Part shown: one piece after another, positions 18,461 to 25,219 of the stretch | Position numbering within the stretch: position 1 is the first letter of the stretch | Layout of the letters: every line of letters begins with the position of its first letter | Source of the DNA: a virus | Length of the DNA: 25,219 bases | IMG/VR virus record: IMGVR_UViG_3300043640_000069 | Coordinates: 1-25,219 of that record | Reading direction: 5' to 3' (one strand) | Translations under genes and position numbers: made by a program | The notes under the pieces: generated by a model | The model's database searches: none | What the model was told of the DNA's origin: nothing | Seen by the model: the letters and a program-made list of their open reading frames with translations, nothing else

Positions 18461-19929
18461 TCACATACGAACAAGGCCAAGAGAAGAAGGCACTACACCA
18501 AGCGCTTAAGGGGAGGCAACTCGGCTGGACGCCACAGCCGGGAAGCCAAGAATACTTTCTCATGTGTCCCGAGTTTGAAGTGCTCTATGAGGGTGAACGC
18601 GGTCCAGGTAAAACGGATGCGCTCATCATGGACTTCGCTCAGCATGTAGGTAAGGGATGGGGTGGAGAGTGGCGCGGTATCTTGTTCCGTCAAACATTTG
18701 CACAGCTCAGCGACGTTATCAATAAGACGCTTAAGTGGTTCCCCCGCATGTGGCCGGGAGCAGTGTATAATCGCAGCGACCATACATGGACATTCCCCGA
18801 TGGAGAACAGTTGCTTCTCCGGTATATGAAGTCTCCTGAAGATTACTGGAACTACCACGGTCACGCATACCCATGGATAGGTTGGGAGGAGTTGACCAAC
18901 TGGCCGACCGATGAATGTTACCTACGGATGATGTCATGTTGTCGTAGCACCGTGCCTGGATTGCCGCGTAAGTACCGCGCTACGACCAACCCTTACGGCG
19001 TGGGACATACATGGGTAAAGCACAGGTTCCGCTTACCGAACTTCCGCTGGCGCGTTATCACGGACAGCTATCGTGAGGGTAAGCTGGAGCCGCCGCGTGT
19101 TGCTATTCCAGGCTTCCTCAAAGAGAACATTGTGCTGCTTGAGGCGGATCCCGGATACTATAACAGGCTGGTAGCGTCAGCGCGTAACAAGAGCGAGCTT
19201 AAGGCATGGACCGAAGGTAGTTGGGATATTGTGGCTGGTGGTATGTTCGACGACATGTGGGAACCTAAGCACCTCGTTATCCCCAGCTTCCCGATTGAAC
19301 TTATTCCGCGTGGCTGGCGCATTGACCGCTCGTTTGACTGGGGATCATCCGCGCCGTTCTCAGTTGGTTGGTGGGCTGAGAGCAATGGTGAAGCGCTTGA
19401 GTGGGAGGGTAGGTGGTTCGGCACGGTGAGGGGAGATCTCATTCGCATTGCTGAATGGTATGGCAGCACAGGCAAGCCGAATGAAGGCGTAAGAATGTTG
19501 GCAACGGACATCGCTGATGGTATAATCGATAGGGAGGAAGATCTCGGTTTGAAGGGTCGTGTCAAAGCGGGACCGGCTGATACCAGTATCTTCACGGAAG
19601 AGAATGGTGTATGTATAGCCAAGGATATGCAGAAGCAGGGCGTCCGCTGGGAGCGGGCTGATAAGGGTAAGGGCAGCCGCGTTCAAGGCTGGGAACAGAT
19701 AAGGAAACGCATGAAGGCAGCACTACCTAACCCCGACCACCTACCACGAGAGAAGCCAGGACTGTTTGTGACCGACCGCTGCTCTCACTTTATCCGCACC
19801 ATTCCTGTATTACCAAGGGATGATAAGAACCTGGACGATATTGACACCGACGCTGAAGACCATATTGGTGACGAGGTGCGTTACAGGGTATGCCGCAAGG
19901 TCATCAGCGTAACACAGCAAGGCTTTTAA
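18457..19929 (+). CDS. terL: Terminase large subunit
   Basis: A 490-residue packaging ATPase and nuclease. Walker A is GERGPGKT (residues 46-53), and a Walker B-like YPWIGWEEL near residue 140 supplies the catalytic Glu. A coupling-like motif (ATTNPYGVGHTW) follows at about 174-185. The C-terminal nuclease domain has the expected acidic residues: DRSFDWGSS near residue 290, ATDIADG near 350 and a late DAEDHIGDEVRY near 470. It recognises the small subunit and the portal and cuts concatemeric DNA to fill heads. The ATGA overlap with the small subunit and the RBS before the portal gene fix the boundaries. Confidence 0.95.
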   Translation: MITYEQGQEKKALHQALKGRQLGWTPQPGSQEYFLMCPEFEVLYEGERGPGKTDALIMDFAQHVGKGWGGEWRGILFRQTFAQLSDVINKTLKWFPRMWPGAVYNRSDHTWTFPDGEQLLLRYMKSPEDYWNYHGHAYPWIGWEELTNWPTDECYLRMMSCCRSTVPGLPRKYRATTNPYGVGHTWVKHRFRLPNFRWRVITDSYREGKLEPPRVAIPGFLKENIVLLEADPGYYNRLVASARNKSELKAWTEGSWDIVAGGMFDDMWEPKHLVIPSFPIELIPRGWRIDRSFDWGSSAPFSVGWWAESNGEALEWEGRWFGTVRGDLIRIAEWYGSTGKPNEGVRMLATDIADGIIDREEDLGLKGRVKAGPADTSIFTEENGVCIAKDMQKQGVRWERADKGKGSRVQGWEQIRKRMKAALPNPDHLPREKPGLFVTDRCSHFIRTIPVLPRDDKNLDDIDTDAEDHIGDEVRYRVCRKVISVTQQGF

Positions 19930-19940
19930 GGAGAACGACT

Positions 19941-21518
19941 ATGCCAGAGAAACCAGATCCAAAAGATCCAAGCAATATCTCCTCAGCCTATCAGGCGATG
20001 TCGCCACGGTGGGAAATCCTCAACGCTGTGTTAGGTGGAACTGAATCCATGCGAGCAGCCGGTGCGAAGTACCTACCTAAGCATGAGGCTGAGAAAGACC
20101 AAGACTGGCAAGCCCGCCGTGATGCGACCACGCTATACAACGGCCTTGAAATGATTCTTGACAGCCTAAGCAGCAAGCCATTCGCCGAACCTATCCAGCT
20201 CCAGGACGACGTGCCTGAGAAGATTAAGGAGATGTGTGAGGACATTGATTTGCAAGGTAACAACCTTGACGTCTTTGCCTACAACTGGTTCCGAGAAGGT
20301 GTTGGCAAGGGCTTCTGTCATATACTGGTGGACTTCCCCCGCGTTGATAAGGTAAAGCCTGACGGCCAGCCGCGCACAGCCGCCGACGATCTACAGGAAA
20401 ACCTCCGGCCTTACTGTTGCAGGGTATGTCCTGAGAACGTAATCGCGGCCACATACGAGGTCGTCAATGGTGTTGAAACGCTTACCCAAGTACGCATTGT
20501 TGAAGCGGTGGTGGAGCAAGACGGCTTCCTTGAAGTGCATAAGACGCAGATACGTGTCCTTGAAATTGGCAAGGTGACCATCTATGAGAAGAAGGAAGTC
20601 AATGGAAAGGTGACATGGGTGCAGCTTGACCAGTATGAAACCAGCCTGGATTTCATTCCCTTCATCACCTTCTATGCGGAGCGTGAAGATTTCATGGTGG
20701 CTAAACCACCTCTCATGGATATCGCATACCTCAACATTACGCATTGGCAGAGCACCAGTGACCAGCGCAACATTCTCACGGTAGGTAGGTTCCCTATGCT
20801 GGCCGTCAATGGCATGAGCGATGAGGAAGCTAAAATTGTGGTAGGTCCGCGCCAGTTCCTACGCACCAGTGAGCCGCAAGGCAAGTTCTACTATGTGGAG
20901 CCTACAGGTGCAGCCATTAGCGCCGGACGTGAAGATCTGCTCGACCTTGAGGAGAAAATGTTTAGCCAAGGCACAGAGTTCCTCAAGGAGAAGCCAGGAG
21001 GCCAGACGGCTACAGCACGGGCGCTTGATAGTGCTGAGGCAATAAGCCCGCTCCAGGTTATGGCTCTCAGCTTTAAGGACAGCGTTGAATTGGCGCTGGA
21101 CTATATGGCCAAGTGGTTGAAGCTTGAAACTGGTGGCAGCGTTAAGATCACCACTGAGTTCGGCGCTAACGAAAGCACCCAGCAAGATCTCACCACGCTG
21201 GATAATGCGCGTGGTCGCAAGGATATAAGCCGCAAGGCATACCTTGAAGAACTGCAACGCCGTGGCATTGTCAACGAGGAGTTTGATGCAGAGGAAGACC
21301 AAGCACAGCTTGAGGAAGAAGCGCTTACGCTTAACGGCGGCGCTGGCTTTGACCTTGATCCTAATGCTGGCGACCCTACCAACCCGGACGATCCCAACTA
21401 CGACCCTACTAAAGATCCGGAACACGCCAGCTATATCGACCAGAACGATACGCCGCCTAAGAAGCCCGCTAAAGGAGCTAAGGGTGCAAAGAAGCCGCCA
21501 GTGAAGCCAAAAGAATAA
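19941..21518 (+). CDS. Portal protein, DUF4055 type
   Basis: A 525-residue portal forming the head vertex ring through which DNA passes. ATG 19941 follows TAAGGAGA; the frame opens at 19890 inside terL. The N-terminal region (YLPKHEAEKDQDWQARRDAT, then YNGLEMILDSLSSKPF) has the pattern of the DUF4055 portal family. The centre contains the long helical stem region and the end is an Asp/Pro/Lys-rich disordered tail (from about residue 470: NAGDPTNPDDPNYDPTKD, ending KGAKKPPVKPKE). Its place between terL and the head genes supports the call. Confidence 0.9.
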   Translation: MPEKPDPKDPSNISSAYQAMSPRWEILNAVLGGTESMRAAGAKYLPKHEAEKDQDWQARRDATTLYNGLEMILDSLSSKPFAEPIQLQDDVPEKIKEMCEDIDLQGNNLDVFAYNWFREGVGKGFCHILVDFPRVDKVKPDGQPRTAADDLQENLRPYCCRVCPENVIAATYEVVNGVETLTQVRIVEAVVEQDGFLEVHKTQIRVLEIGKVTIYEKKEVNGKVTWVQLDQYETSLDFIPFITFYAEREDFMVAKPPLMDIAYLNITHWQSTSDQRNILTVGRFPMLAVNGMSDEEAKIVVGPRQFLRTSEPQGKFYYVEPTGAAISAGREDLLDLEEKMFSQGTEFLKEKPGGQTATARALDSAEAISPLQVMALSFKDSVELALDYMAKWLKLETGGSVKITTEFGANESTQQDLTTLDNARGRKDISRKAYLEELQRRGIVNEEFDAEEDQAQLEEEALTLNGGAGFDLDPNAGDPTNPDDPNYDPTKDPEHASYIDQNDTPPKKPAKGAKGAKKPPVKPKE

Positions 21519-21534
21519 CATATAAGGGGAGAAT

Positions 21535-21876
21535 ATGATTACGTCGCTACCATTCAATTACTTGAAGATAGGATACCAGCGTGTAGAGATACGGTTAGTT
21601 GAGACCGGCATCCTCGGCGATGACTATGGCCACTTCTATAAAAAGAAAAACTACATTGCCATATGTCAGGATCAGAATCCCGCTGAGGCCGCTAACACAC
21701 TCATCCATGAGGTGCTCCATGCAGTATGGCGGCACTTTGATCTGGACAGTGAGGTAGATGTCAAGGATCGTCAGGAGCATAAAGTGGCGTCTATTGCCAA
21801 TGGTCTGACGCAAGTGTTTAATGACAACCCAGAGTTCTATAAATGGGTAGGAGAACAACTTGGCCACAGCAAATGA
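21535..21876 (+). CDS. Small HExxH metallopeptidase-like protein
   Basis: A 113-residue protein with HEVLH at residues 58-62 and an acidic and His-containing stretch after it (RHFDLDSEVDV). The HExxH suggests a zinc metallopeptidase-type fold, often found in phage head gene blocks but of unknown function. ATAAGGGGAGAAT directly precedes the ATG. Possible roles are processing of head proteins or a structural metal site. It overlaps the head-morphogenesis gene by 17 bases. Confidence 0.75.
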   Translation: MITSLPFNYLKIGYQRVEIRLVETGILGDDYGHFYKKKNYIAICQDQNPAEAANTLIHEVLHAVWRHFDLDSEVDVKDRQEHKVASIANGLTQVFNDNPEFYKWVGEQLGHSK

Positions 21877-23032
21877 AATATATTTTGATGCAGCTATACG
21901 GCATCAGATAGGCTTACGCCGGTTTAGCACCACTGAGATCAAGCGGATGCTGACGTTGCTGCAACGTGCTGACGCGGATTTGACCGAGAAGCTTCGCGCC
22001 CGCCTTGGGCGTGTGTCAGAGGCCAGTCGCAGCGACTTCACCAGTGACCGCCTTAAGGCATTGCTTGCTGACGTCAAGGTAGCGCGTGTGGAAGCGTTGC
22101 GTGAGTTGAAGACGCAGACCAAAGGCACAATGTATTCTCTTGGCAAGAACGAGGTGGTATTCGAGCAGAAGATGATTCAAAGCAGTGTGCCGGTGGAACT
22201 CAGCTTCGCCACGGTAAGCACGGCCACTATCAAGGCGGCATTATTCAGCCAGCCTTTCCAGGGTAAGATGGTAACGGACTGGTTCACGGATCTCACGAAG
22301 AGCGATATACGCCGCCTCACGCAGACCATTCAACTCGGTGTGGTGGAAGGCCAAACAACGGACGACATCGTGCGTAGTGTTATAGGCACACGCGCCAATG
22401 GATACACCGACGGCATCCTAAGCACCACACGGCGCGAAGCTGAGGCAGTAGTACGCACGGCGCTCAACCATACCAGCAACGCGGCGCGGGAAACGGTGTG
22501 GGATAATAACGCCGATATTATACAGAACCTCCGCTGGACGTCCACGCTTGATGGGCGCACAAGTGCCGTATGCCGTGCGCGTGATGGTGAAGTGTACCCT
22601 ATTGACAGCGGTCCACGCCCGCCCGCGCACCCTAACTGTCGCAGTATCATGGTAGCTGTGCTGGACGGTGTTGGCATTGTAGGTAAGCGCCCATTTGTAG
22701 CCGACATTCGTACGCCGGATGAGCGTGAGACAGATTTCCGAGCGCTTGCTAAGGAGCAGGGTGTTAGCATTGGCGATGTGCGTAGCGCATGGGCTGACAA
22801 GGTGATAGGCCGCGTACCAAGCGAGACCACCTATCAGCAATGGCTAACCCGTCAGAGCGCCGCCTTCCAGGATGAGGTGCTGGGTAAAACTAAGGGCGCG
22901 TTGTTCCGCCGTGGTGGATTGCAACTTGACCAGTTCATTGACCGCGCCGGTAACGAGTTGAGCCTGGAGCAGTTGAAAGCGACAACTCCTTGGGCGTTTG
23001 ACGCGGCTAACATTGACCTTGATGATGTGTAG
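21860..23032 (+). CDS. Head morphogenesis protein, SPP1 gp7-like
   Basis: A 390-residue minor head protein. The start is probably TTG 21860 with GTAGGAGAACAAC upstream. The diagnostic C-terminal segment of the SPP1 gp7 / Mu F-like family is present: LDGRTSAVCRARDGEVYP followed by GPRPPAHPNCRS, at about residues 228-262. A long helical N-terminal part probably binds the portal. In relatives this protein is packaged in small numbers and affects head assembly and DNA ejection. Confidence 0.9.
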   Translation: MATANEIYFDAAIRHQIGLRRFSTTEIKRMLTLLQRADADLTEKLRARLGRVSEASRSDFTSDRLKALLADVKVARVEALRELKTQTKGTMYSLGKNEVVFEQKMIQSSVPVELSFATVSTATIKAALFSQPFQGKMVTDWFTDLTKSDIRRLTQTIQLGVVEGQTTDDIVRSVIGTRANGYTDGILSTTRREAEAVVRTALNHTSNAARETVWDNNADIIQNLRWTSTLDGRTSAVCRARDGEVYPIDSGPRPPAHPNCRSIMVAVLDGVGIVGKRPFVADIRTPDERETDFRALAKEQGVSIGDVRSAWADKVIGRVPSETTYQQWLTRQSAAFQDEVLGKTKGALFRRGGLQLDQFIDRAGNELSLEQLKATTPWAFDAANIDLDDV

Positions 23033-23035
23033 CGT

Positions 23036-23281
23036 ATGCCCAAACATGGCCTTACATTCTACTGTGATAGTAAGCGGCATCTTATTTGCTTGCCTTACAA
23101 CACTGAGAACTTACACAAGATGGCGTCCATCCTTGGTATCAAGAGATGCTGGTTCCACAACAGCGACAAGCCGCATTACGATATTCCATTGCGGCGCGTC
23201 AGGGAGATAAGAGCACAGTGCGAGTTCATAACGGCCAAGCAACTATTGTCAATTATCAACAACGCACTTGCTGAGAGATAG
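23036..23281 (+). CDS. DUF4031 family protein
   Basis: An 81-residue protein fitting DUF4031: a short strand (GLTFYCDSKRHLICLPYNTE), LHKMASILGIKRCWFH, then HYDIPLRRVREI. This small family of unknown function is common in phages and bacteria, where it recurs among metabolic and head genes. No good ribosome site precedes the ATG, which lies three bases after the preceding stop, so translation is probably coupled. The Cys residues and HYD motif suggest a metal or ligand site. Confidence 0.8.
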   Translation: MPKHGLTFYCDSKRHLICLPYNTENLHKMASILGIKRCWFHNSDKPHYDIPLRRVREIRAQCEFITAKQLLSIINNALAER

Positions 23282-23357
23282 GGTACGGGGTACGATTGTG
23301 TCCTCGGCCTTATAAACGCCGTGAGTTTATTTTAACCAAACTAAGGGGAGACCTACC
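23282..23357. other. Intergenic leader of the scaffold gene
   Basis: It holds a direct repeat GGGTACG-GGGTACG at its start, the terminator-like hairpin at 23303-23333 and the RBS AAGGGGAGACCTACC. I see no promoter with two good boxes. Confidence 0.4.
23303..23333 (+). terminator. Weak terminator-like hairpin
   Basis: CTCGGC (23303-23308) pairs imperfectly with GCCGTGAG (23318-23325), followed by TTTATTTT. It could partly reduce transcription into the scaffold gene or be only a processing hairpin. The stem is weak. Confidence 0.3.
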
Positions 23358-24155
23358 ATGGAATTCGATATTGAAAAAGTATTAGAGGTTGACAGCCTTG
23401 ACGCCGTGCCGGAAGCATTCCGCCCGCTGTATGCCGCGAAGGATAATAAGTTCGTTCTCGGTGAAACATTCAAGCCGACCGCTGGTGCAATTAGCGCACT
23501 GAGCAAAAGCATGAAGGCCATTCGTGATGAGAACAAAGGCTTGAAGGGCAGCAAGATCGACCTGAGTGAACTGGCTGAGTTCGGCGCTACCCCTGCGGAA
23601 ATCAAAGCGGCTGTTGCTGCTAAGATTGATGAGCTCACGGGTGAGCTGGCCAAAGGCAAAGACGGCAAGATCAACCTTGAGAAGATCAAGCAAGAGCTGG
23701 CCGCTGGCCATGCCAAAGAACTGGAGAAGGGTAATGCCAAGGTCACGGCGCTTACCAACCAGCTCTATGACTTGCTGGTGACGCAACAGGCCACGTCCGC
23801 CGTCGCTGAAGAAAAAGGTGTGCCTGAACTTTTGATGCCCTTCCTCAAGGACAAGGTAAAGGTCATCGAAGAAGACGGTAAGTTCAATGTGTTTGTAGTG
23901 GATGCAGCCGGTGATCGCCGGTATAGCGGCACGACTGGCGCACCAATGAGCGTGAAGGAACTGGTGAAGGAGATGAAGGCGAATGAGAAATACGCTCGCC
24001 TGTTTGACAGCACCACCAACACGGGCGGCGGTAAGCAAAGCCAAAGCAGCCAGCAAACTAAAACCACCACGACCACGGGTGAGCTGACTGGCATTGCAAA
24101 GATCAAGGCTGGCCTGGATAAAGGTCAGGCGAAGCAGAACCTGAACAATAACTAG
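23358..24155 (+). CDS. Scaffold protein
   Basis: A 265-residue, Lys/Glu-rich, mostly helical protein located just before the major capsid gene, where tailed phages place the scaffold. The first part (residues 1-40) resembles the short ordered start of GP20-type scaffolds (AFRPLYAAKDNKFVLGE). Residues 50-130 are coiled coil (LAKGKDGKINLEKIKQELAA). The tail is a Gly/Ser/Gln/Thr-rich linker (TTNTGGGKQSQSSQQTKTT) leading to a basic helix (IAKIKAGLDKGQAKQNL), probably the capsid-binding end. AAGGGGAGACC precedes ATG 23358. Confidence 0.8.
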   Translation: MEFDIEKVLEVDSLDAVPEAFRPLYAAKDNKFVLGETFKPTAGAISALSKSMKAIRDENKGLKGSKIDLSELAEFGATPAEIKAAVAAKIDELTGELAKGKDGKINLEKIKQELAAGHAKELEKGNAKVTALTNQLYDLLVTQQATSAVAEEKGVPELLMPFLKDKVKVIEEDGKFNVFVVDAAGDRRYSGTTGAPMSVKELVKEMKANEKYARLFDSTTNTGGGKQSQSSQQTKTTTTTGELTGIAKIKAGLDKGQAKQNLNNN

Positions 24156-24178
24156 AAGATACGTCTTTCTCAGTTGTA

Positions 24179-24238
24179 AGATAGCGGCGGGTGAGTAAAG
24201 CTACATTCATAATTGTGGTTTTATAACCGCCGTTATCT
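24179..24238 (+). ncRNA. Long imperfect mRNA hairpin before the capsid gene
   Basis: The outer stem pairs AGATAGCGGCGG (24179-24190) with CCGCCGTTATCT (24227-24238), 12 pairs with one G-T wobble. The inner stem pairs TAAAGCTACA (24196-24205) with TGTGGTTTTA (24214-24223), 10 pairs with two wobbles. A GTGAG/TAA internal loop separates them and the apical loop is TTCATAAT. It has no T run after it and resembles an RNase III-type substrate or stabilising hairpin rather than a terminator. Confidence 0.7.
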
Positions 24239-24241
24239 CTG

Positions 24242-24329
24242 CCCCCATAAGGTGATCTGAGGGGGTTTACGTCCGCTACCATAAGGTGATCTGAGGTAGC
24301 AATCTCTCCGTACGGTGATCTGAGGAGGG
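24242..24329 (+). ncRNA. Three tandem hairpins with a shared 14-nt loop
   Basis: Hairpin 1: CCCCC (24242-24246) pairs with GGGGG (24261-24265). Hairpin 2: GCTACC (24275-24280) with GGTAGC (24295-24300). Hairpin 3: CTCTCC (24304-24309) with GGAGGG (24324-24329), one wobble. All loops are 14 bases: ATAAGGTGATCTGA twice and GTACGGTGATCTGA once. Stem sequences differ completely yet stay paired while the loop is kept, the mark of a selected RNA element. The region lies 62 bases before the major capsid start. The loop core AGGTGATC is complementary to the 3' end of 16S rRNA. The function is not known to me. Confidence 0.8.
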
Positions 24330-24390
24330 CTGATGCTTAGTATAACAGGCGTTGTGTCCATACCGATTTAACCTAATAGGAGATTCCAAC

Positions 24391-25219
24391 ATGACTTCAG
24401 TTACCCTCGCAGAATCCGCCAAACTTGCTCAGGACGAGCTGGTTGCTGGCGTTATTGAACAAATCATCACCGTCAACCAGATGTTCGAAGTATTACCGTT
24501 TGATTCCATCGACGGTAACAGCCTCGCATACAACCGTGAAAACGTCCTCGGCGATGTTCAGGTTGCTGGTGTAGGTGACAGCATTACCGCTAAGGGTGCT
24601 GCAACGTTCACCAAGAAGAACGTCAACCTGACCAAAATCATCGGCGATGCGGAAGTTGACAACATGATTCAGGCCACTCGTTCCGGCAACGGCAACGATC
24701 AGAAGGCTGTTCAGGTTGCCAGCAAAGCTAAATCCTGCGGACGTAAGTATCAGGACATGCTCATCAATGGTAGCGGTTCGGCTAACGAATTCGAAGGCCT
24801 CATCCTGCTTTGCGCCAGCGACCAAAAGGTCGACACTGGTGGCAACGGTAGCGCCCTGAGCTTTGAAATCATGGACAACCTCATCGATCTGGTGACCGAT
24901 AAAGACGGCAGCGTGGATTACATTGTAATGCCCGCCCGTACTCGCCGCGCTTACCGTGCATTGCTCCGCGCCCTTGGTGGCACGAGCATGAACGATGTGG
25001 TAGTAATGCCGTCCGGCGGAAAAGTGGAAGCCTATAACGGCGTCCCCGTATTCCGTAACGACTACATTCCTACCGACCAGACCAAAGGTGGATCCAGCAA
25101 CACCACGACCATCTTCGCCGGTACGCTGGATGATGGTAGCCGCTCGCATGGCATCGCGGGTATTACCGCCGCCAATGCAGCCGGTATCAACGTGGTTGAA
25201 GTAGGTGAAAAAGAAACGG
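24391..25219 (+). CDS. Major capsid protein, 3' end missing
   Basis: 276 codons are visible without a stop and the gene continues past the window. The start is ATG 24391 with TAGGAGA eight bases upstream. The sequence shows a helical N-arm (LAESAKLAQDELVAGVIEQI), strand-rich parts (AYNRENVLGDVQVAGVGDS), a middle helix with many polar residues, and PSGGKVEAYNGVPVFRNDYI with a Gly/Ser loop (TKGGSSNTTT), in keeping with an HK97-like major capsid fold. It lies directly after the scaffold. The codon choice is more C-ending than in the early genes, as often seen in the most expressed phage gene. The main shell subunit is the best assignment. Confidence 0.9.
   Translation, partial: MTSVTLAESAKLAQDELVAGVIEQIITVNQMFEVLPFDSIDGNSLAYNRENVLGDVQVAGVGDSITAKGAATFTKKNVNLTKIIGDAEVDNMIQATRSGNGNDQKAVQVASKAKSCGRKYQDMLINGSGSANEFEGLILLCASDQKVDTGGNGSALSFEIMDNLIDLVTDKDGSVDYIVMPARTRRAYRALLRALGGTSMNDVVVMPSGGKVEAYNGVPVFRNDYIPTDQTKGGSSNTTTIFAGTLDDGSRSHGIAGITAANAAGINVVEVGEKET

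Larger units (their letters stand above)
24156..24390. other. Structured 235-base leader of the major capsid gene
   Basis: There is no coding sequence between the scaffold stop and ATG 24391. The stretch contains a long hairpin (24179-24238), three tandem hairpins sharing one loop sequence (24242-24329) and, at 24377-24383, the RBS TAGGAGA. I see no good promoter; TATAAC at 24341 has no partner -35 box. The leader would be transcribed as part of the late mRNA. Confidence 0.75.

Noticed and set aside
20859-21557. A 232-codon open frame on the minus strand
   Set aside because: It is antisense to the portal gene, low in sense and without a ribosome site or neighbours on its strand.
23296-23316. 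Promoter before the scaffold gene
   Set aside because: TTGTGT and TATAAA are present but separated by only nine bases.
24242-24329. CRISPR array
   Set aside because: The repeated unit is a short loop within hairpins whose stems differ; spacing is 29-34 bases, there are only three units, and no cas genes are present.
24341-24346. Promoter for the capsid gene
   Set aside because: TATAAC lacks a -35 box at the right distance and lacks the TG of an extended -10.
24493-25149. A 218-codon open frame on the minus strand
   Set aside because: It lies wholly inside the major capsid gene, has no ribosome site or promoter, and is produced by the capsid gene's regular codon use.

Overview
The window is a piece of a tailed double-stranded DNA phage (or prophage) genome. 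Every gene I can support lies on the + strand. The evidence for a phage is a contiguous terminase, portal, head-morphogenesis, scaffold and major-capsid block, preceded by a replicative primase-helicase and about fifty very small, tightly overlapped genes. The host cannot be named from the sequence. Two clear sigma70-type promoters (TTGTCT, 17 bp, TATACT or TAAAAT) and strong purine-rich ribosome binding sites point to a bacterium with ordinary vegetative transcription, probably Gram-negative. That last step is inference.

Layout. (1) 2-1642: 3' part of a primase/superfamily 3 helicase-like gene, cut by the window edge. (2) 1643-1804: intergenic region with promoter P1, whose transcript would start with a small hairpin. 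(3) 1805-5647: first small-gene operon, including a SprT-like metallopeptidase, a signal-peptide protein, a Lys/Pro/Ala-rich protein and two overlapping small membrane proteins. (4) 5648-5763: promoter P2, an almost exact copy of the P1 cassette (promoter, 5' hairpin, RBS and ATGTTT). (5) 5764-17022: a second very long operon of small genes, many joined by ATGA or GTGA stop-start overlaps. It includes several Cys-rich putative zinc proteins, two adjacent proteins with DnaJ-type CxxCxGxG motifs, a Nudix hydrolase, a DUF1653 protein, a phosphoribosyltransferase and a Myb/SANT-like basic protein at the end. (6) 17023-17905: an 883-base non-coding junction with a strong intrinsic terminator, several hairpins and palindromes, six copies of a CCTTGCYAAC-type repeat around an AT-rich tract, and a probable late promoter. 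(7) 17906-25219: the late operon, with small and large terminase, DUF4055-type portal, HExxH protein, SPP1 gp7-like head morphogenesis protein, DUF4031 protein, scaffold protein and the start of the major capsid gene.

How the parts fit. Host RNA polymerase would read P1 and P2 early and make the small proteins, which probably handle takeover, nucleotide metabolism and counter-defence. Transcription would stop at about 17219, and the junction would then govern the switch to packaging and head genes and may also hold a replication origin.

The most unusual object is the 235-base leader of the major capsid gene. It has one long imperfect hairpin followed by three tandem hairpins. Their stems differ in sequence but stay paired, while the 14-nt loops are nearly identical (RTAMGGTGATCTGA). 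The core of each loop is complementary to the 3' end of bacterial 16S rRNA. I do not recognise this arrangement as a described element.
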